Shown: positions 9,300-18,414, numbered from the stretch's first letter. The stretch is 64,000 nt of DNA from Candidatus Geothrix skivensis (GCA_016721195.1 JADKIO010000004.1:124001-188000), one strand, 5' to 3'. Notes: generated from the sequence alone by a model not told the origin. Program-made: numbers and translations.

Positions 9300-10481
9300 T
9301 CAGCCTCGCCCCAGCGTCAGGGCCCGCCGCAGCTGTTTCTTGAGGCGGCTGGTGACGAAGGGGCCCAGGCGCCCCTTCTCCCGGAGGATGCGGATGAAGA
9401 GGTCCCGCTTCTTGGCGGGCGGCTTGGACCGGTTGTCCGCCGGGATCAGGCGCAGGGCACCCTTCTCGCAGGCGGAGATGCAGGCCCCGCAGCCAAGGCA
9501 GACGGCCTCCTTCACGGCGGCGAAGCGCTCCGTGGGCGAAGCGAAGCTTCGATCCTTGGCCAGCCCGATGGCCTTCACATTGCAGGCGCTGAAGCAGGTG
9601 CCGCAGTAGTCGCAGTGCTCGGGGTCGATGATGGCCGCGAAGCCGGTCTTGGCGATGCCCTCGTGGAAGCCCATCTGCACGCCGGCCATGAGCTCGCAGC
9701 AGCAGTGGCAGCAGTTGCAGATGAAGGAAGGCTTGTCCCGGATGTTGTCGGTGACGTGGGTGAGGCGCAGCTCCCGGGCCCGGTCGATCACCTCCAGCAG
9801 CTCGGCCTCGGTTTTCAGCTCGGCGAAGCCCCGCCGGGAAAGGAACTTCGCAGCACTGCCCAGGGAGATGCAGATGCCCTCCAGAGGGGCGCCCTTGGCG
9901 CAGGATTTTCCCTGGTGCTCCTTCTTGTGGCGGCAGTAGCACATCCCGACGGCGCCGATCCCCGCCTCGTGGATGATCGCCCGGGCCCGCTCGTAGGTGG
10001 CGATTTCCGAGGTCACCGGGATGTGCTCCTCGTAGGCCAGGGCGCGGGTGAGCTGGGTCCTGCTGCCGAAGAACTCCTTGGCCTGGCTCTCCTCGAGGTA
10101 CTCGCGCATGAGCTTCGCCAGCCGCTCCAGGGGCAGGTCCGAGCGGTGCTTCATGAAGGTGAACTCGAAGAAGCCGATGAGGCCGGGCATCAGCAGGTAG
10201 TAGGTGGTGCCCGCATAGGGCATGTCCATGACCAGGCCCTTGTCGGCCATGGTCTCCAGGGTCGGTATCAGCTCCGTGGCGTTCAGGCCCGTGGCCCGCA
10301 TCAGCTCTACCAGGGTGGATTCCTCCAGGGGGAAGCGGGAGGCCACGAAGGCTTCCCGCTCGTCGAAGAGCAGCCCCAGGATCTCCCGCAGCTTCTCCGA
10401 GTCCACCAGCCCGATGGGGTACTTGTTCAGCCGGTCGATGAGCGGAACGAGGCTGTCCTTGCTGCCGAGGTGATGACCCAT
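9300..10481 (-). CDS. 4Fe-4S ferredoxin-like protein with N-terminal winged-helix-like region
   Basis: A 393-residue cytoplasmic protein. The C-terminal third has two ferredoxin cysteine sets, CDYCGTCFSACN and CLGCGACISACEKGA, able to bind two 4Fe-4S clusters. Upstream lie further cysteine groups (GMCYCRHKKEHQGKSC and ICNCCHCCCELM) typical of a family of long dicluster ferredoxins of unknown reaction. The first about 120 residues are helical with an MarR/wHTH-like look (ESTLVELMRATGLNATELIPTLETMADKGLV). It probably transfers electrons in an anaerobic or respiratory pathway; the partner is not apparent. It is separated from glmS by 107 nt and from the fli operon by a palindrome-rich gap. Confidence 0.8.
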   Translation of the reverse strand: MGHHLGSKDSLVPLIDRLNKYPIGLVDSEKLREILGLLFDEREAFVASRFPLEESTLVELMRATGLNATELIPTLETMADKGLVMDMPYAGTTYYLLMPGLIGFFEFTFMKHRSDLPLERLAKLMREYLEESQAKEFFGSRTQLTRALAYEEHIPVTSEIATYERARAIIHEAGIGAVGMCYCRHKKEHQGKSCAKGAPLEGICISLGSAAKFLSRRGFAELKTEAELLEVIDRARELRLTHVTDNIRDKPSFICNCCHCCCELMAGVQMGFHEGIAKTGFAAIIDPEHCDYCGTCFSACNVKAIGLAKDRSFASPTERFAAVKEAVCLGCGACISACEKGALRLIPADNRSKPPAKKRDLFIRILREKGRLGPFVTSRLKKQLRRALTLGRG

Positions 10482-10804
10482 CCGCGGAGTCTAGGGCCGA
10501 CCAAGCATGACCGGGAGCACGAACTGGAATGTTTGATGGGGCAGGCGCTTCACTCCAGCAAATAGCGCAGCCCGGCTCGGCCGGCCTGGGCGCGGGGGCC
10601 CCGGGGGAGGCTCCATCTTCGCGAGCGCAATCGAGCGGAAGCCACGTGACGCGTGGCGTTTGACGGAGGCGCGCAGTGCCCTCCTCCATACGAGGCCTCT
10701 GTAGGGGCCAAGCCCTCGAAGAATGAAGAAAGCGAAGCCCGGCTTTGCCGGGCTTCGCGCGGGGGTCCGGGGGTATGCGCGCAGCGCGGAACCCCCGGAT
10801 AGGA
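10482..10804. other. Intergenic gap with strong palindromes (REP-like)
   Basis: About 320 nt without a gene, between fliN and the ferredoxin-like gene. It contains GCGAAGCCCGGC-TTT-GCCGGGCTTCGC, a perfect 12-bp stem, at 10732-10758, and a second stem CCGGGGGT...ACCCCCGG at 10767-10798 only 6 nt before the fliN stop. The first hairpin may terminate the flagellar operon. The tandem arrangement also resembles dispersed palindromic repeats. Confidence 0.6.
10732..10758 (-). terminator. Hairpin downstream of fliN
   Basis: A 12-bp perfect stem with a 3-nt loop, 47 nt past the fliN stop. On the minus strand it is followed by TTTCTTCATTC, a broken T-rich tract. It is the likely end of the flhA-fliN operon, though a REP-type repeat is possible. 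Confidence 0.5.
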
Positions 10805-11734
10805 CTAGGCCAGGCTGCGGATCCTCGCGGCGCGGGTATCGATCTCGGTGATGCGGAAGGCGAAGTTCCCGTCCACCACCACCACCTCCCCCTTGGCGAT
10901 GAGCTTGCCGTTCACCAGCAGCTCCACGGGCGCGTCGGCGCTGCGGTTCAACTCGAGGATGGAGCCGGGGGTGAGCTTCAGCAGCTCACCCATCATCATC
11001 TCCGTCTGGCCCATGCGCACCACCACCGGCAGCTGGATATCCAGGAGCAGGTCCAGGTTGCCGGCATCGGTGGCGGGTCCGGAAGCCACCGGCGCCTGGC
11101 GCAGGGGTGCCGACACGGACGCGGCCACGGAAGTGGGCGCCGCCGCCGGTTCGGGTGCGGGGGCCTCGCCCAGGCCGAACTTCCGCTTGAGCTGCTGGAG
11201 CAGGAGGTCCGGGAGCAGGAGGTGGATGGTGGTACTCAGGGAATCCTGGGTTGTGGGCAGCCGCAGATCCTGGAAGCCGCCCTGGCCCAGGTGTTCCGCG
11301 TAGGCAGCCGGCTCCGCCGGGATGGCCAGGATTTCCACATTGGCAATGGCGAAGGTCTCCCCGGCCAGATCTGAAAGGGTCTGGTTGGCGCTGCCCATGA
11401 CCTGATTGAAGGTCTCCGCCAGGGCATCCTTGGAATCGCCCACCAGCTCCTCCGCGGAGGCGCCTTCGCCCCCCAGCATGAGGTCCACCAGCATGGTGCC
11501 TTCCTTGAGGGGCAGGGTGAAGAAGAGGGTGCCGCTCAGGCCCTTCTGGTAATTGGCCTTGACCAGGATCGCCGTGGCCTCGTGCAGGCTGGCAATGGCC
11601 GAGGTCTCGAGGAACTCCCCGGCCTCGGACTTCAGCATGAACTCCCGCCCCGTGAGCATGGAGAACACGGAAGCCATGCTCTCGGCAAAGGCGCTGCCGG
11701 TTTTCTGGAAGAATTCAGTGTCTCGGGCATCCAT
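10805..11734 (-). CDS. fliN: Flagellar motor switch protein FliN, FliY-like with N-terminal CheC-type domain
   Basis: C-ring protein that switches rotation and docks export cargo. At 309 residues it is far longer than ordinary FliN (100-150). The last about 85 residues are the SPOA/FliN domain (LDLLLDIQLPVVVRMGQTEMMMGELLKLTPGSILEL, then VELLVNGKLIAKGEVVVVDGNFAFRI). The first about 180 residues resemble the CheC/FliM middle domain (ETFNQVMGSANQTLSDLAGETFAI), joined by an Ala/Pro-rich linker at about 195-225. This matches the FliY arrangement. It begins 4 nt after fliM and is the last gene of the operon. Confidence 0.88.
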   Translation of the reverse strand: MDARDTEFFQKTGSAFAESMASVFSMLTGREFMLKSEAGEFLETSAIASLHEATAILVKANYQKGLSGTLFFTLPLKEGTMLVDLMLGGEGASAEELVGDSKDALAETFNQVMGSANQTLSDLAGETFAIANVEILAIPAEPAAYAEHLGQGGFQDLRLPTTQDSLSTTIHLLLPDLLLQQLKRKFGLGEAPAPEPAAAPTSVAASVSAPLRQAPVASGPATDAGNLDLLLDIQLPVVVRMGQTEMMMGELLKLTPGSILELNRSADAPVELLVNGKLIAKGEVVVVDGNFAFRITEIDTRAARIRSLA

Positions 11735-11737
11735 GGT

Positions 11738-12754
11738 TCACCCCTCCGACCGGCTGCCGGTCACTTGGAACACGCGTTTCCCGTTGGGATTCAGGGCCAC
11801 CAGGCCGCTGAAGCGCGGAATGCCGTCCACGCACAGATCGAGTTCCGCATCGAAGCGCTTGGTGAGCGGAATCAGGTCGCCGGCCTTCAGCTGCAGCACT
11901 TCCTCCATGCTGAGGCTGGTGCCGCGGATCTCCGCGGCGGCCTCCATGGAGCAGCGCTTCAGGCTCGCCATGAGCAGGCGGGCCTCCTCGAAGGTGGAGG
12001 ACTTCTTGTAGCCCGTGAACATCTCCTGGTCGAACTTGGTGGAGATGGGCTCGAGGATGATGCTGGGGATGGCCAGGTTGATCATGCCGCTGACGGGACC
12101 CATCTTGACCTCGAAGACCACCAGCAGGACCACCTCGTTGGGGGCCACGATCTGGATGAGCTGGGGGCTGGTCTCCCGGGCCGAGACCCGGAAGTCCAGG
12201 TCCACGATGCCCCGCCAGGACTCGCGGAGGTCCTCCAGCACCAGCTTCAGCACGCCATCGAAGATGCTCTGCTCGATGTCGGTCATGGTGCGGAGCTGCT
12301 TGAGGGGCTCCCCGGGGCCCCCCAGCATCTTGTCGATGATGGGGAAGACCAGGGTGGGGTTCACTTCCAGGGCCAGCGCGCCTTCCAGGGGCTTGATGGA
12401 GATGGCGTTGAAGCAGGTGGGATCGGGCACGGACAGCAGGAATTCCTGGTAGCTCAGCTGCTCGACGCTCACCAGGTTCACCTCCGTGATGGTGCGGAGG
12501 TAGGCGCTGAGGGAGCTGGAGAAGTTCCGGGCGAAGCGGTCGTGCATGAAGTGGAGGGACCGCATCTGCTCCCGGCTGACCCGGTCCGGGCGGCGGAAGT
12601 TGTAGAGGGTGACCTTGCGCTGGGCCTGGGCCTTTTTTGCCTGGGCCGGGGCCGCGCCCCGCTCGGCCCCACCCCCGGCCGCACCCTTGCCGGCCGGCTT
12701 GGTGTGCGACTTAAGTAGAGCGTCTACTTCCTCTTGGCTTAGAATCTTGGCCAT
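11738..12754 (-). CDS. fliM: Flagellar motor switch protein FliM
   Basis: C-ring switch protein that binds CheY-P and FliG. The 338-residue product starts MAKILSQEEVDALLKS, the conserved CheY-binding N-terminal peptide, then an Ala/Lys-rich linker, the middle domain (NFRRPDRVSREQMRSLHFMHDRFARNFSSSLSAYLRT; LVFPIIDKMLGG) and a C-terminal SPOA domain (LQLKAGDLIPLTKRFDAELDLCVDGIPRFSG). Length and motifs are canonical. It lies 3 nt from fliA and fliN on either side, consistent with one transcript. Confidence 0.97.
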   Translation of the reverse strand: MAKILSQEEVDALLKSHTKPAGKGAAGGGAERGAAPAQAKKAQAQRKVTLYNFRRPDRVSREQMRSLHFMHDRFARNFSSSLSAYLRTITEVNLVSVEQLSYQEFLLSVPDPTCFNAISIKPLEGALALEVNPTLVFPIIDKMLGGPGEPLKQLRTMTDIEQSIFDGVLKLVLEDLRESWRGIVDLDFRVSARETSPQLIQIVAPNEVVLLVVFEVKMGPVSGMINLAIPSIILEPISTKFDQEMFTGYKKSSTFEEARLLMASLKRCSMEAAAEIRGTSLSMEEVLQLKAGDLIPLTKRFDAELDLCVDGIPRFSGLVALNPNGKRVFQVTGSRSEG

Positions 12755-12757
12755 GGA

Positions 12758-13696
12758 TTACCCTTCAATGTGCTTCTCCAGGAGCTTGCCCCGGAGTCGC
12801 AACATGGCCTTGGTATGCAATTGGGATACCCGGGACTCGGTGATGTTCAGAAGGGTCCCGATTTCCTTCATGGTCAGTTCATCGAAATAGTACAGCTGGA
12901 CGACGAAGCGTTCCTTCTTGGGAAGCATGTCCATGGCATCCCGGAGGATGTCCCTGATCTCGGTGGCTTGGAAGGTCTGGCTGGGGTCCTCGGCGTCCGG
13001 GTCGGGCACGAAGCTGATGAGGCTTTCGCCTTCGCCATCGTCGCCCACCTCCACGAAGGTGCCCAGGGTGACGCCCTTCAGGTCGTCGAGGTTCTTGTGC
13101 AGCTCCTCCAGGGGCATGCCCAGGTGGAGGGCCACTTCCTCGTCCGTGGCGGCCCGGCCCATGGCCTGCTCGAGGGAGTGGTAGGCGCCCTCGATATCCT
13201 TCTTCTTGCGGCGCAGGCTCCGGGGCACCCAGTCCAGCTCCCGGAGGCCATCCAGGATGGCGCCCTTGACCCGCAGCTCGGCATAGGTCTTGAACTTGAT
13301 GTTGCGGGCGGGCTCGAACTTCTCGATGGCGTCCATGAGGCCGAGGATGCCGCTGTTGATGAGGTCATCCAGCTCCACGTGGGAGGGCAGCCGGGCCGCG
13401 ATGCGATGGGCCACGAACTTCACCAGGGGCACATAGTCCTTGATGATCTGCTCGCGGTTGTCGCGATCGAAGGGCTCGGGCGGCTCGGTCGCTTCGCTGG
13501 CAGGTGCCGCCGGGGCGGGGGCGGGCGGAGGCGGAGGCGCGGGTGGGTGCAGCATCGCGGCGGCCTTGCCGTAGGCCTTGGCCGCCGCCAGGGCGGCCCA
13601 GGGGCGCAGGGCAGCGGGCGCCGCTTCCACGGCCCGCAGTGCCTCGCCACTGAGGGGCAGGCCGGGCTCGTTGGGCTGGTCCGGAGTCGGGGGCAT
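12758..13696 (-). CDS. fliA: Flagellar sigma factor FliA (sigma-28)
   Basis: RNA polymerase sigma factor for late flagellar and chemotaxis genes. I start at the ATG at 13694-13696, which has AGGAA 4 nt upstream and lies 7 nt after flhG, rather than at earlier in-frame codons inside flhG. Region 2 is clear (YVPLVKFVAHRIAARLPSHVELDDLINSGILGLMDAIEKF), region 3 follows (LRELDWVPRSLRRKKK), and region 4 contains LTMKEIGTLLNITESRVSQLH. The first about 70 residues are an unusual Pro/Ala-rich extension before region 2. No anti-sigma FlgM is visible here. Confidence 0.95.
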   Translation of the reverse strand: MPPTPDQPNEPGLPLSGEALRAVEAAPAALRPWAALAAAKAYGKAAAMLHPPAPPPPPAPAPAAPASEATEPPEPFDRDNREQIIKDYVPLVKFVAHRIAARLPSHVELDDLINSGILGLMDAIEKFEPARNIKFKTYAELRVKGAILDGLRELDWVPRSLRRKKKDIEGAYHSLEQAMGRAATDEEVALHLGMPLEELHKNLDDLKGVTLGTFVEVGDDGEGESLISFVPDPDAEDPSQTFQATEIRDILRDAMDMLPKKERFVVQLYYFDELTMKEIGTLLNITESRVSQLHTKAMLRLRGKLLEKHIEG

Positions 13697-13703
13697 CGGA
13701 TTC

Positions 13704-14573
13704 CTACTGGGGGTCCTCGGAGGCGAGCTGCCTCCAGAATGACGCAAAGCCATCGGGCTGCAAGGATACTTGGCCCAGCAATTGGCGGGCGAGGGCCTGG
13801 AAGGCCTGGGTGGCCGGGCAGGTGGGGAAGAGATCCACCACTCCCCGCTGCTGCCGCACGGCCTGCAGCAGGTGGGGATCGTTGGGGATCAGGCCCAGCA
13901 CCTGGAGCTGTTTGCCGAGGAAGCGCTCCGTCACCGCCTGCAGCTGATCCACGGTCTCCTGGGCCTCGTCGGCGCTCTGGCCGTTGTTCACCAGCAGCCA
14001 GAGGGGCTTATGGGGATCCCGCAGGTGCAGCACCTTCACCATGGCGTAGGCGTCCACCAGGCTGGTGGGCTCCGGCGTGGCCACGAGAATGACCTCCTGG
14101 GCGGCCATCAGCAGCTTGAGCACCGAGTCATGGATGCCTGCGGCGGTATCGATGAGCAGCCAGTCGGCGGTTTCCGCCACCCGCTGGAGCCCCTGCACCA
14201 GCCGCAGCTCGCTCATGGTATCCAGGCGGGTCAGCTCCTGGATGCCGCTGCTGGCGGGGATGATGCGGATGCCCATGGGCCCGTCCAGCAGGATCTCCTC
14301 GATGACCTTCTCGCCCCGGAGCACGTGCTCCAGCGTGTACTTCGGCGACAGGCCCAGGAGGATGTCCAGGTTGGCCAGGCCGAAGTCCGCGTCCATGACC
14401 ACCACCCGCTGGCCCAGCTGGGCCAGGGACAGGGCCAGGCCCGCGACCACGTTGGTCTTGCCCACGCCGCCCTTGCCGGAGGTGATGGCCACCACCCGCG
14501 CCGCGAACAGGGGGGATTCGGTGGGCTGGTCCTTGGCCAGGGTGCGCAGCCGGGATGCCTGGTCGCTGCTCAT
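13704..14573 (-). CDS. flhG: Flagellar number regulator FlhG (MinD-like ATPase)
   Basis: ParA/MinD-family ATPase that works with FlhF to set number and place of flagella (also called FleN or YlxH). A deviant Walker A motif lies at residues 32-40 (SGKGGVGKT), followed by the MinD-type MDADFGLANLDILLGL and DTAAGIHDSVL motifs. The product has 289 residues, normal for the family. Its start overlaps the flhF stop (ATGA at 14570-14573), so the pair is translationally coupled, as in most polarly flagellated bacteria. Confidence 0.94.
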   Translation of the reverse strand: MSSDQASRLRTLAKDQPTESPLFAARVVAITSGKGGVGKTNVVAGLALSLAQLGQRVVVMDADFGLANLDILLGLSPKYTLEHVLRGEKVIEEILLDGPMGIRIIPASSGIQELTRLDTMSELRLVQGLQRVAETADWLLIDTAAGIHDSVLKLLMAAQEVILVATPEPTSLVDAYAMVKVLHLRDPHKPLWLLVNNGQSADEAQETVDQLQAVTERFLGKQLQVLGLIPNDPHLLQAVRQQRGVVDLFPTCPATQAFQALARQLLGQVSLQPDGFASFWRQLASEDPQ

Positions 14574-15856
14574 TCGGCCTCCTTCATGGGGATGGGGAGG
14601 ATGAGGTCGGCCACCCGCCGGCTGGTGGCCAGCTCCAGGGCCTCCGGCACTTCCTGGCCCGTGCCCAGGTAGCTGAGGGGCCGCTTGACCCGCGCCAGGG
14701 TGCTGAGGATGGGGCCGTAGGTGGAGGTCTCATCGAGCTTGGTGAAGAGCAGACGGGTGGGGTGGAGGGGCTCGTACCGGGCGGCGATCTCGGTGAGGTC
14801 CCGGGGCTTGGTGGTGGCGGACAGCACCAGGTGGGTCTCCACCTCCGGCAGCTCCTCCAGCAGGCCCCGCAGCTGGTTCAGGGTCTCGGTGTCCTTGGGG
14901 CTGTGGCCCGGCGTATCGATGAGCACCAGGGTCCGGTCCTGGTAGAAGCGCAGGGCGCTGCGCAGGTCCTCCACGGTCAGCGCCACGTGGAGCGGCACCT
15001 GCAGGATCTGGGCGTACTGCTGCAGCTGGTCCACCGCCGCCATGCGGTAGGTGTCCAGGGTGAGCAGGGCCACCTTCTGCTTCAGGTGGAGCTGGGCGTA
15101 GGAAGCCAGCTTGGCCACGGTGGTGGTCTTCCCGACGCCGGTGGGGCCCACCAGGGCGGCCACGCGCATCTTGCCGGGCTCCAACTGGATGGGGGGCGCC
15201 ACGGGGATGAAGTCCGCGATGACCCGGCGCAGGAAGAGCCGGGCCCGCTCGGGATCCACGGCCCCGGCGGCACCGTCGCCGTCCTGGTCCGTGAGGGCCC
15301 GCTGGGCGTACTCGCAGAGGCGCAGGGCGATGAGGGGCTCCACGTCGTTGGCCACGAGGTCGCCATAGAGCTCCAGCAGGCTGGGGGGCAGGTGCAGTTG
15401 GGCCGGGGGCATGCCCTGGCGCTGGATGCGGCTGAGCAGGGCCTTCATCTGATCCAGTTCCTTCAGGATGGAGGCATTGCGCAGGTCGTTGTCCTTGAGG
15501 GCCGCCACGGCGCCCTTGATCTCAAGAAGTTCCCGGCGCAGGGGCTGGAGGTCCATGGCTGGGGCCGGCGGCGGGGTGGCCTGGGCTGCTTCGCGGGTGG
15601 GGCGCCGGACCGCGGGGGTATCCAGGGGCGCCCGCAGGCCGTAGGTGAGCGGTGGCGCGCCCACGGCCACGGCGGCCCCGGTCTGGGCTTCGTCCACGGC
15701 GGCGGTGACTTCGATGACGGATTCCTCCCCCAGCCCCAAGGCCGCGGGCCGCCGGCGGGTGCGGGTGGACAGGATGAAGGCTTCCTCGCCCATGTCCTTC
15801 TTCACCACGTCGAGGGCGTCCTGCATGGATCCGGCTTCGAAGGTCTTCACGCGCAT
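14570..15856 (-). CDS. flhF: Flagellar biosynthesis GTPase FlhF
   Basis: SRP-type GTPase that recruits early flagellar parts to the pole. The N-terminal B domain begins MRVKTFEAGSMQDALDVVKKDMGEEAFILSTR, the diagnostic FlhF start. The NG domain has the G1 loop GPTGVGKTTTVAKL near residues 235-245, then LLTLDTYRMAAVDQL, LIDTPGHSPKD and FTKLDETSTYGP. At 428 residues it is typical. It lies between flhA (10 nt upstream) and flhG (overlapping). Confidence 0.96.
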   Translation of the reverse strand: MRVKTFEAGSMQDALDVVKKDMGEEAFILSTRTRRRPAALGLGEESVIEVTAAVDEAQTGAAVAVGAPPLTYGLRAPLDTPAVRRPTREAAQATPPPAPAMDLQPLRRELLEIKGAVAALKDNDLRNASILKELDQMKALLSRIQRQGMPPAQLHLPPSLLELYGDLVANDVEPLIALRLCEYAQRALTDQDGDGAAGAVDPERARLFLRRVIADFIPVAPPIQLEPGKMRVAALVGPTGVGKTTTVAKLASYAQLHLKQKVALLTLDTYRMAAVDQLQQYAQILQVPLHVALTVEDLRSALRFYQDRTLVLIDTPGHSPKDTETLNQLRGLLEELPEVETHLVLSATTKPRDLTEIAARYEPLHPTRLLFTKLDETSTYGPILSTLARVKRPLSYLGTGQEVPEALELATSRRVADLILPIPMKEAE

Positions 15857-15866
15857 GGTCGGTCCT

Positions 15867-17966
15867 TCATGAGACGGTTCCCAGGTTCACGACGCGGACA
15901 TCCATGGGCACTTCGCTGTGGCTGAGCACCACCAGGTGGGGCAGGGCCCGCTCCAGCAGGCGCCGCAGGTGGGGCCGCACCACGGGGTTGGTGAGCAGCA
16001 CCGGCTGGGCGCCGGGCAGCACGGCCGCGATGCCATTGGCGATGCGGTTGAGCAGCTCCTGGGTGCGGCCCGGCTCCAGGGCCAGGAAGCTGCCCCGGTC
16101 CGTCTGCTCGATGCCGCCCTGGAGGGTCTGCTCCAGGGTGGGGTCCAGCACCAGCACCCCCAGCTCGCCCGTTTCGGAAAGGTGGGGGCTGGTGAGGGCC
16201 CGGCCCATGGCCTGGCGCACGTACTCAGTGATGAAGCCCAGGTCCTTGGTCATGGTGGCGGCGTCGGCGGTGGCCTCGAGGATGCGGCCCAGGTCCCGCA
16301 CGGGCACCCGCTCCCGCAGGAGGTTCTGCATCACCTTCTGGAGGGTGGCCACGCTGATGACGTTGGGGATGAGGTCGTCCACCAGCTTGGGGGCGCCCTC
16401 CTTCAGGGTGTCCAGCAGGTGCTGCACTTCGGGCCGGCCCAGCAGGTCCGGCGCGTGCTTCTTGATGAGCTCGGAGATGTGGGTGGTGAGCACCGTCGCC
16501 GGCTCCACCACGGTGTAACCGAGCATCTGGGCCCGGTCCCGCTGGGCGTCGGGAATCCAGTAGGCGGGCAGGCCGAAGGCCGGCTCAGAGGTGGGTATTC
16601 CCGACAGGTCCTCGGTGGCGGTGCCCGGGTTCATGGCCATGAACTGGTTGGGCTGGAGCTCCGCCCGGGCGATCTCCTCGCCCCGGAGGAGGATGCGGTA
16701 GGCGTGGGGGGCCAGCTGCAGGTTGTCCCGGATGCGCACGGGAGGCACCACGATGCCCAGCTCTGTGGCCATCTGGCGGCGCACGGCCTTGATGCGCTCC
16801 AGCACGGTGCCGCCCTGGTTCACGTCCAGCAGGGGGATGAGGCTGTAGCCCACCTCCAGGCCCAGGGGATCCACCTTGAGCAGTCCCTCCACCCGGTCCG
16901 AGCTTTCCACGGCGGCGGCCTTGGCCCTTTCGGCTTCCGCCAGGTCCGCGGCCTCCACGGGCGCGACCTGGGGCAGCTTCCAGGCGGCGTAGGCCATGAC
17001 GCCGAAGATGGCCGCCATCACCCAGAAGGGGAACAGGGGCAGGCCCGGCACGGCCCCGAAGAGGAAGAGGATGGCTGCGGCGAGGGCCATGGGCCGGGGG
17101 TCCGCCCCCAGCTGGCTCATCACCTCGCTGCCCAGGCCCGAAGCGTCGCTGCCGCTGCGGGTGGTGAGGATGGCGCCGCCCACGCTGATGAGCAGGCTGG
17201 GGATCACCGTCACCAGGCCGTCGCCCACGGTCAGGAGGGTGAAGACCTCCATGGCCTGGACCACCGGCATGTCGTAGCGCACCACGCCCAGGATGATGCC
17301 CGCCACGATGTTGACGGCCAGGATGATCAGGGCCGCCACGGAATCCCGCTGCGTGAACTTCACGGCGCCGTCCATGGCCCCGTAGAAGCCGGCCTCTTCC
17401 TGCAGATCCTTCCGGCGCCGGCGGGCCTCCTGCTCGTCGATGTAGCCCGCGTTCAGATCGGCGTCGATGGCCATCTGCTTGCCGGGCAGGGCGTCCAGGG
17501 TGAAGCGGGCGGTCACCTCGGCGATGCGGCCCGCGCCGTGGTTGATGACCAGGAACTGGATGGCCAGGAGGATCATGAAGACCACCAGGCCGATGACGTA
17601 GCTCCCGCCCACCACGAACTGGCCGAAGGCCTTCACCATGTGCCCGGCGGCATCGACCCCCTGGTCCCCGGCGTAGAGCAGGATCCGGCGGGTGGTGGCC
17701 ACGTTGATGGCCAGACGGAAAAGCGTCACCACCAGCAGGACCGAGGGGTACGAGCTGAACTCCTTGGGGCGCCGCACATACATGCCGACCATGAGGATGA
17801 TGAGGCTCAGGGTGATGTTCAGGACGATGAGCAGGTCCACCGCGAAGGCGGGCATGGGCAGCACCATCACCACCAGCACGATCATCACGAACACGGGCGC
17901 AGCCAGGTCCGACCGCTTGGCCAGGCGGCCCATCAAAGGAAGCAGACGATCCAGAAAGGTCAACAT
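15867..17966 (-). CDS. flhA: Flagellar export gate protein FlhA
   Basis: Largest part of the flagellar type III export gate, coupling proton flow to secretion. The 699-residue product has about eight N-terminal membrane segments (residues about 20-340), with the FHIPEP hallmark region represented by VRRPKEFSSYPSVLLVVTLFRLAINVATTR. A large cytoplasmic domain follows, with LDVNQGGTVLERIKAVRRQMATELGIVVPPVRIRDN and the RVPVRDLGRILEA block. The start is the ATG at 17964-17966. First gene of the flhA-flhF-flhG-fliA-fliM-fliN operon seen here. Confidence 0.97.
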   Translation of the reverse strand: MLTFLDRLLPLMGRLAKRSDLAAPVFVMIVLVVMVLPMPAFAVDLLIVLNITLSLIILMVGMYVRRPKEFSSYPSVLLVVTLFRLAINVATTRRILLYAGDQGVDAAGHMVKAFGQFVVGGSYVIGLVVFMILLAIQFLVINHGAGRIAEVTARFTLDALPGKQMAIDADLNAGYIDEQEARRRRKDLQEEAGFYGAMDGAVKFTQRDSVAALIILAVNIVAGIILGVVRYDMPVVQAMEVFTLLTVGDGLVTVIPSLLISVGGAILTTRSGSDASGLGSEVMSQLGADPRPMALAAAILFLFGAVPGLPLFPFWVMAAIFGVMAYAAWKLPQVAPVEAADLAEAERAKAAAVESSDRVEGLLKVDPLGLEVGYSLIPLLDVNQGGTVLERIKAVRRQMATELGIVVPPVRIRDNLQLAPHAYRILLRGEEIARAELQPNQFMAMNPGTATEDLSGIPTSEPAFGLPAYWIPDAQRDRAQMLGYTVVEPATVLTTHISELIKKHAPDLLGRPEVQHLLDTLKEGAPKLVDDLIPNVISVATLQKVMQNLLRERVPVRDLGRILEATADAATMTKDLGFITEYVRQAMGRALTSPHLSETGELGVLVLDPTLEQTLQGGIEQTDRGSFLALEPGRTQELLNRIANGIAAVLPGAQPVLLTNPVVRPHLRRLLERALPHLVVLSHSEVPMDVRVVNLGTVS

Positions 17967-18030
17967 ACCGACACCCGGTGGGTCAGGGGCGAGGGCTATG
18001 CCAGTCCGTCAGAGGGCAGCCGCTGGAGGG

Positions 18031-18414
18031 TCAGGACCTGGGTATCTTCAGTGCATCCCATCTTTCCGGCTGATGAAACCGGCACCTCAGTCCCGCCCAG
18101 CTCACCCGCTGGAAGCTGACCTCCCCAGGCCAGGGCACCCGGTCCAGCCAGATGCGCAGAGCCCTCTGCAGGCGGAGGCGCTGCTCCGGCTCCAGGGCCG
18201 TATCCGCGCCCACCCAGGCCCCGGGGCGGCGGGCCTTCACCTCCAGGAGCCGCAGCTCCGGTCCCCGGCTCACCAGCAGATCCAGCTCCCAGCGGCCCAG
18301 CTTCTGGCGCCAGGCCACCAGGTCCCAGCCGCGGGCCCAGAGCAGCCAGAGCGTCAGGCGCTCGGCCCGCAGGCCCAGGCGGCGGGCCGCTTCGCCGCGC
18401 CGGTTCCTTGTCAC
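18031..18414 (-). CDS. YraN family (UPF0102) endonuclease-like protein
   Basis: A 127-residue protein with the restriction-endonuclease-like fold of the YraN/UPF0102 family. The visible motif series is NRRGEAARRLGLRAERLTLWLL, then WELDLLVSRGPELRLLEVKARR, giving the D...ExK catalytic pattern (D in ELDLL, E and K in LEVKAR). Family members are implicated in DNA processing, but the precise role is unsettled. I chose the GTG at 18412-18414, which overlaps the stop of the upstream membrane-protein gene (GTGA). The earlier open frame lies inside that gene and is rejected. Confidence 0.8.
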   Translation of the reverse strand: MTRNRRGEAARRLGLRAERLTLWLLWARGWDLVAWRQKLGRWELDLLVSRGPELRLLEVKARRPGAWVGADTALEPEQRLRLQRALRIWLDRVPWPGEVSFQRVSWAGLRCRFHQPERWDALKIPRS

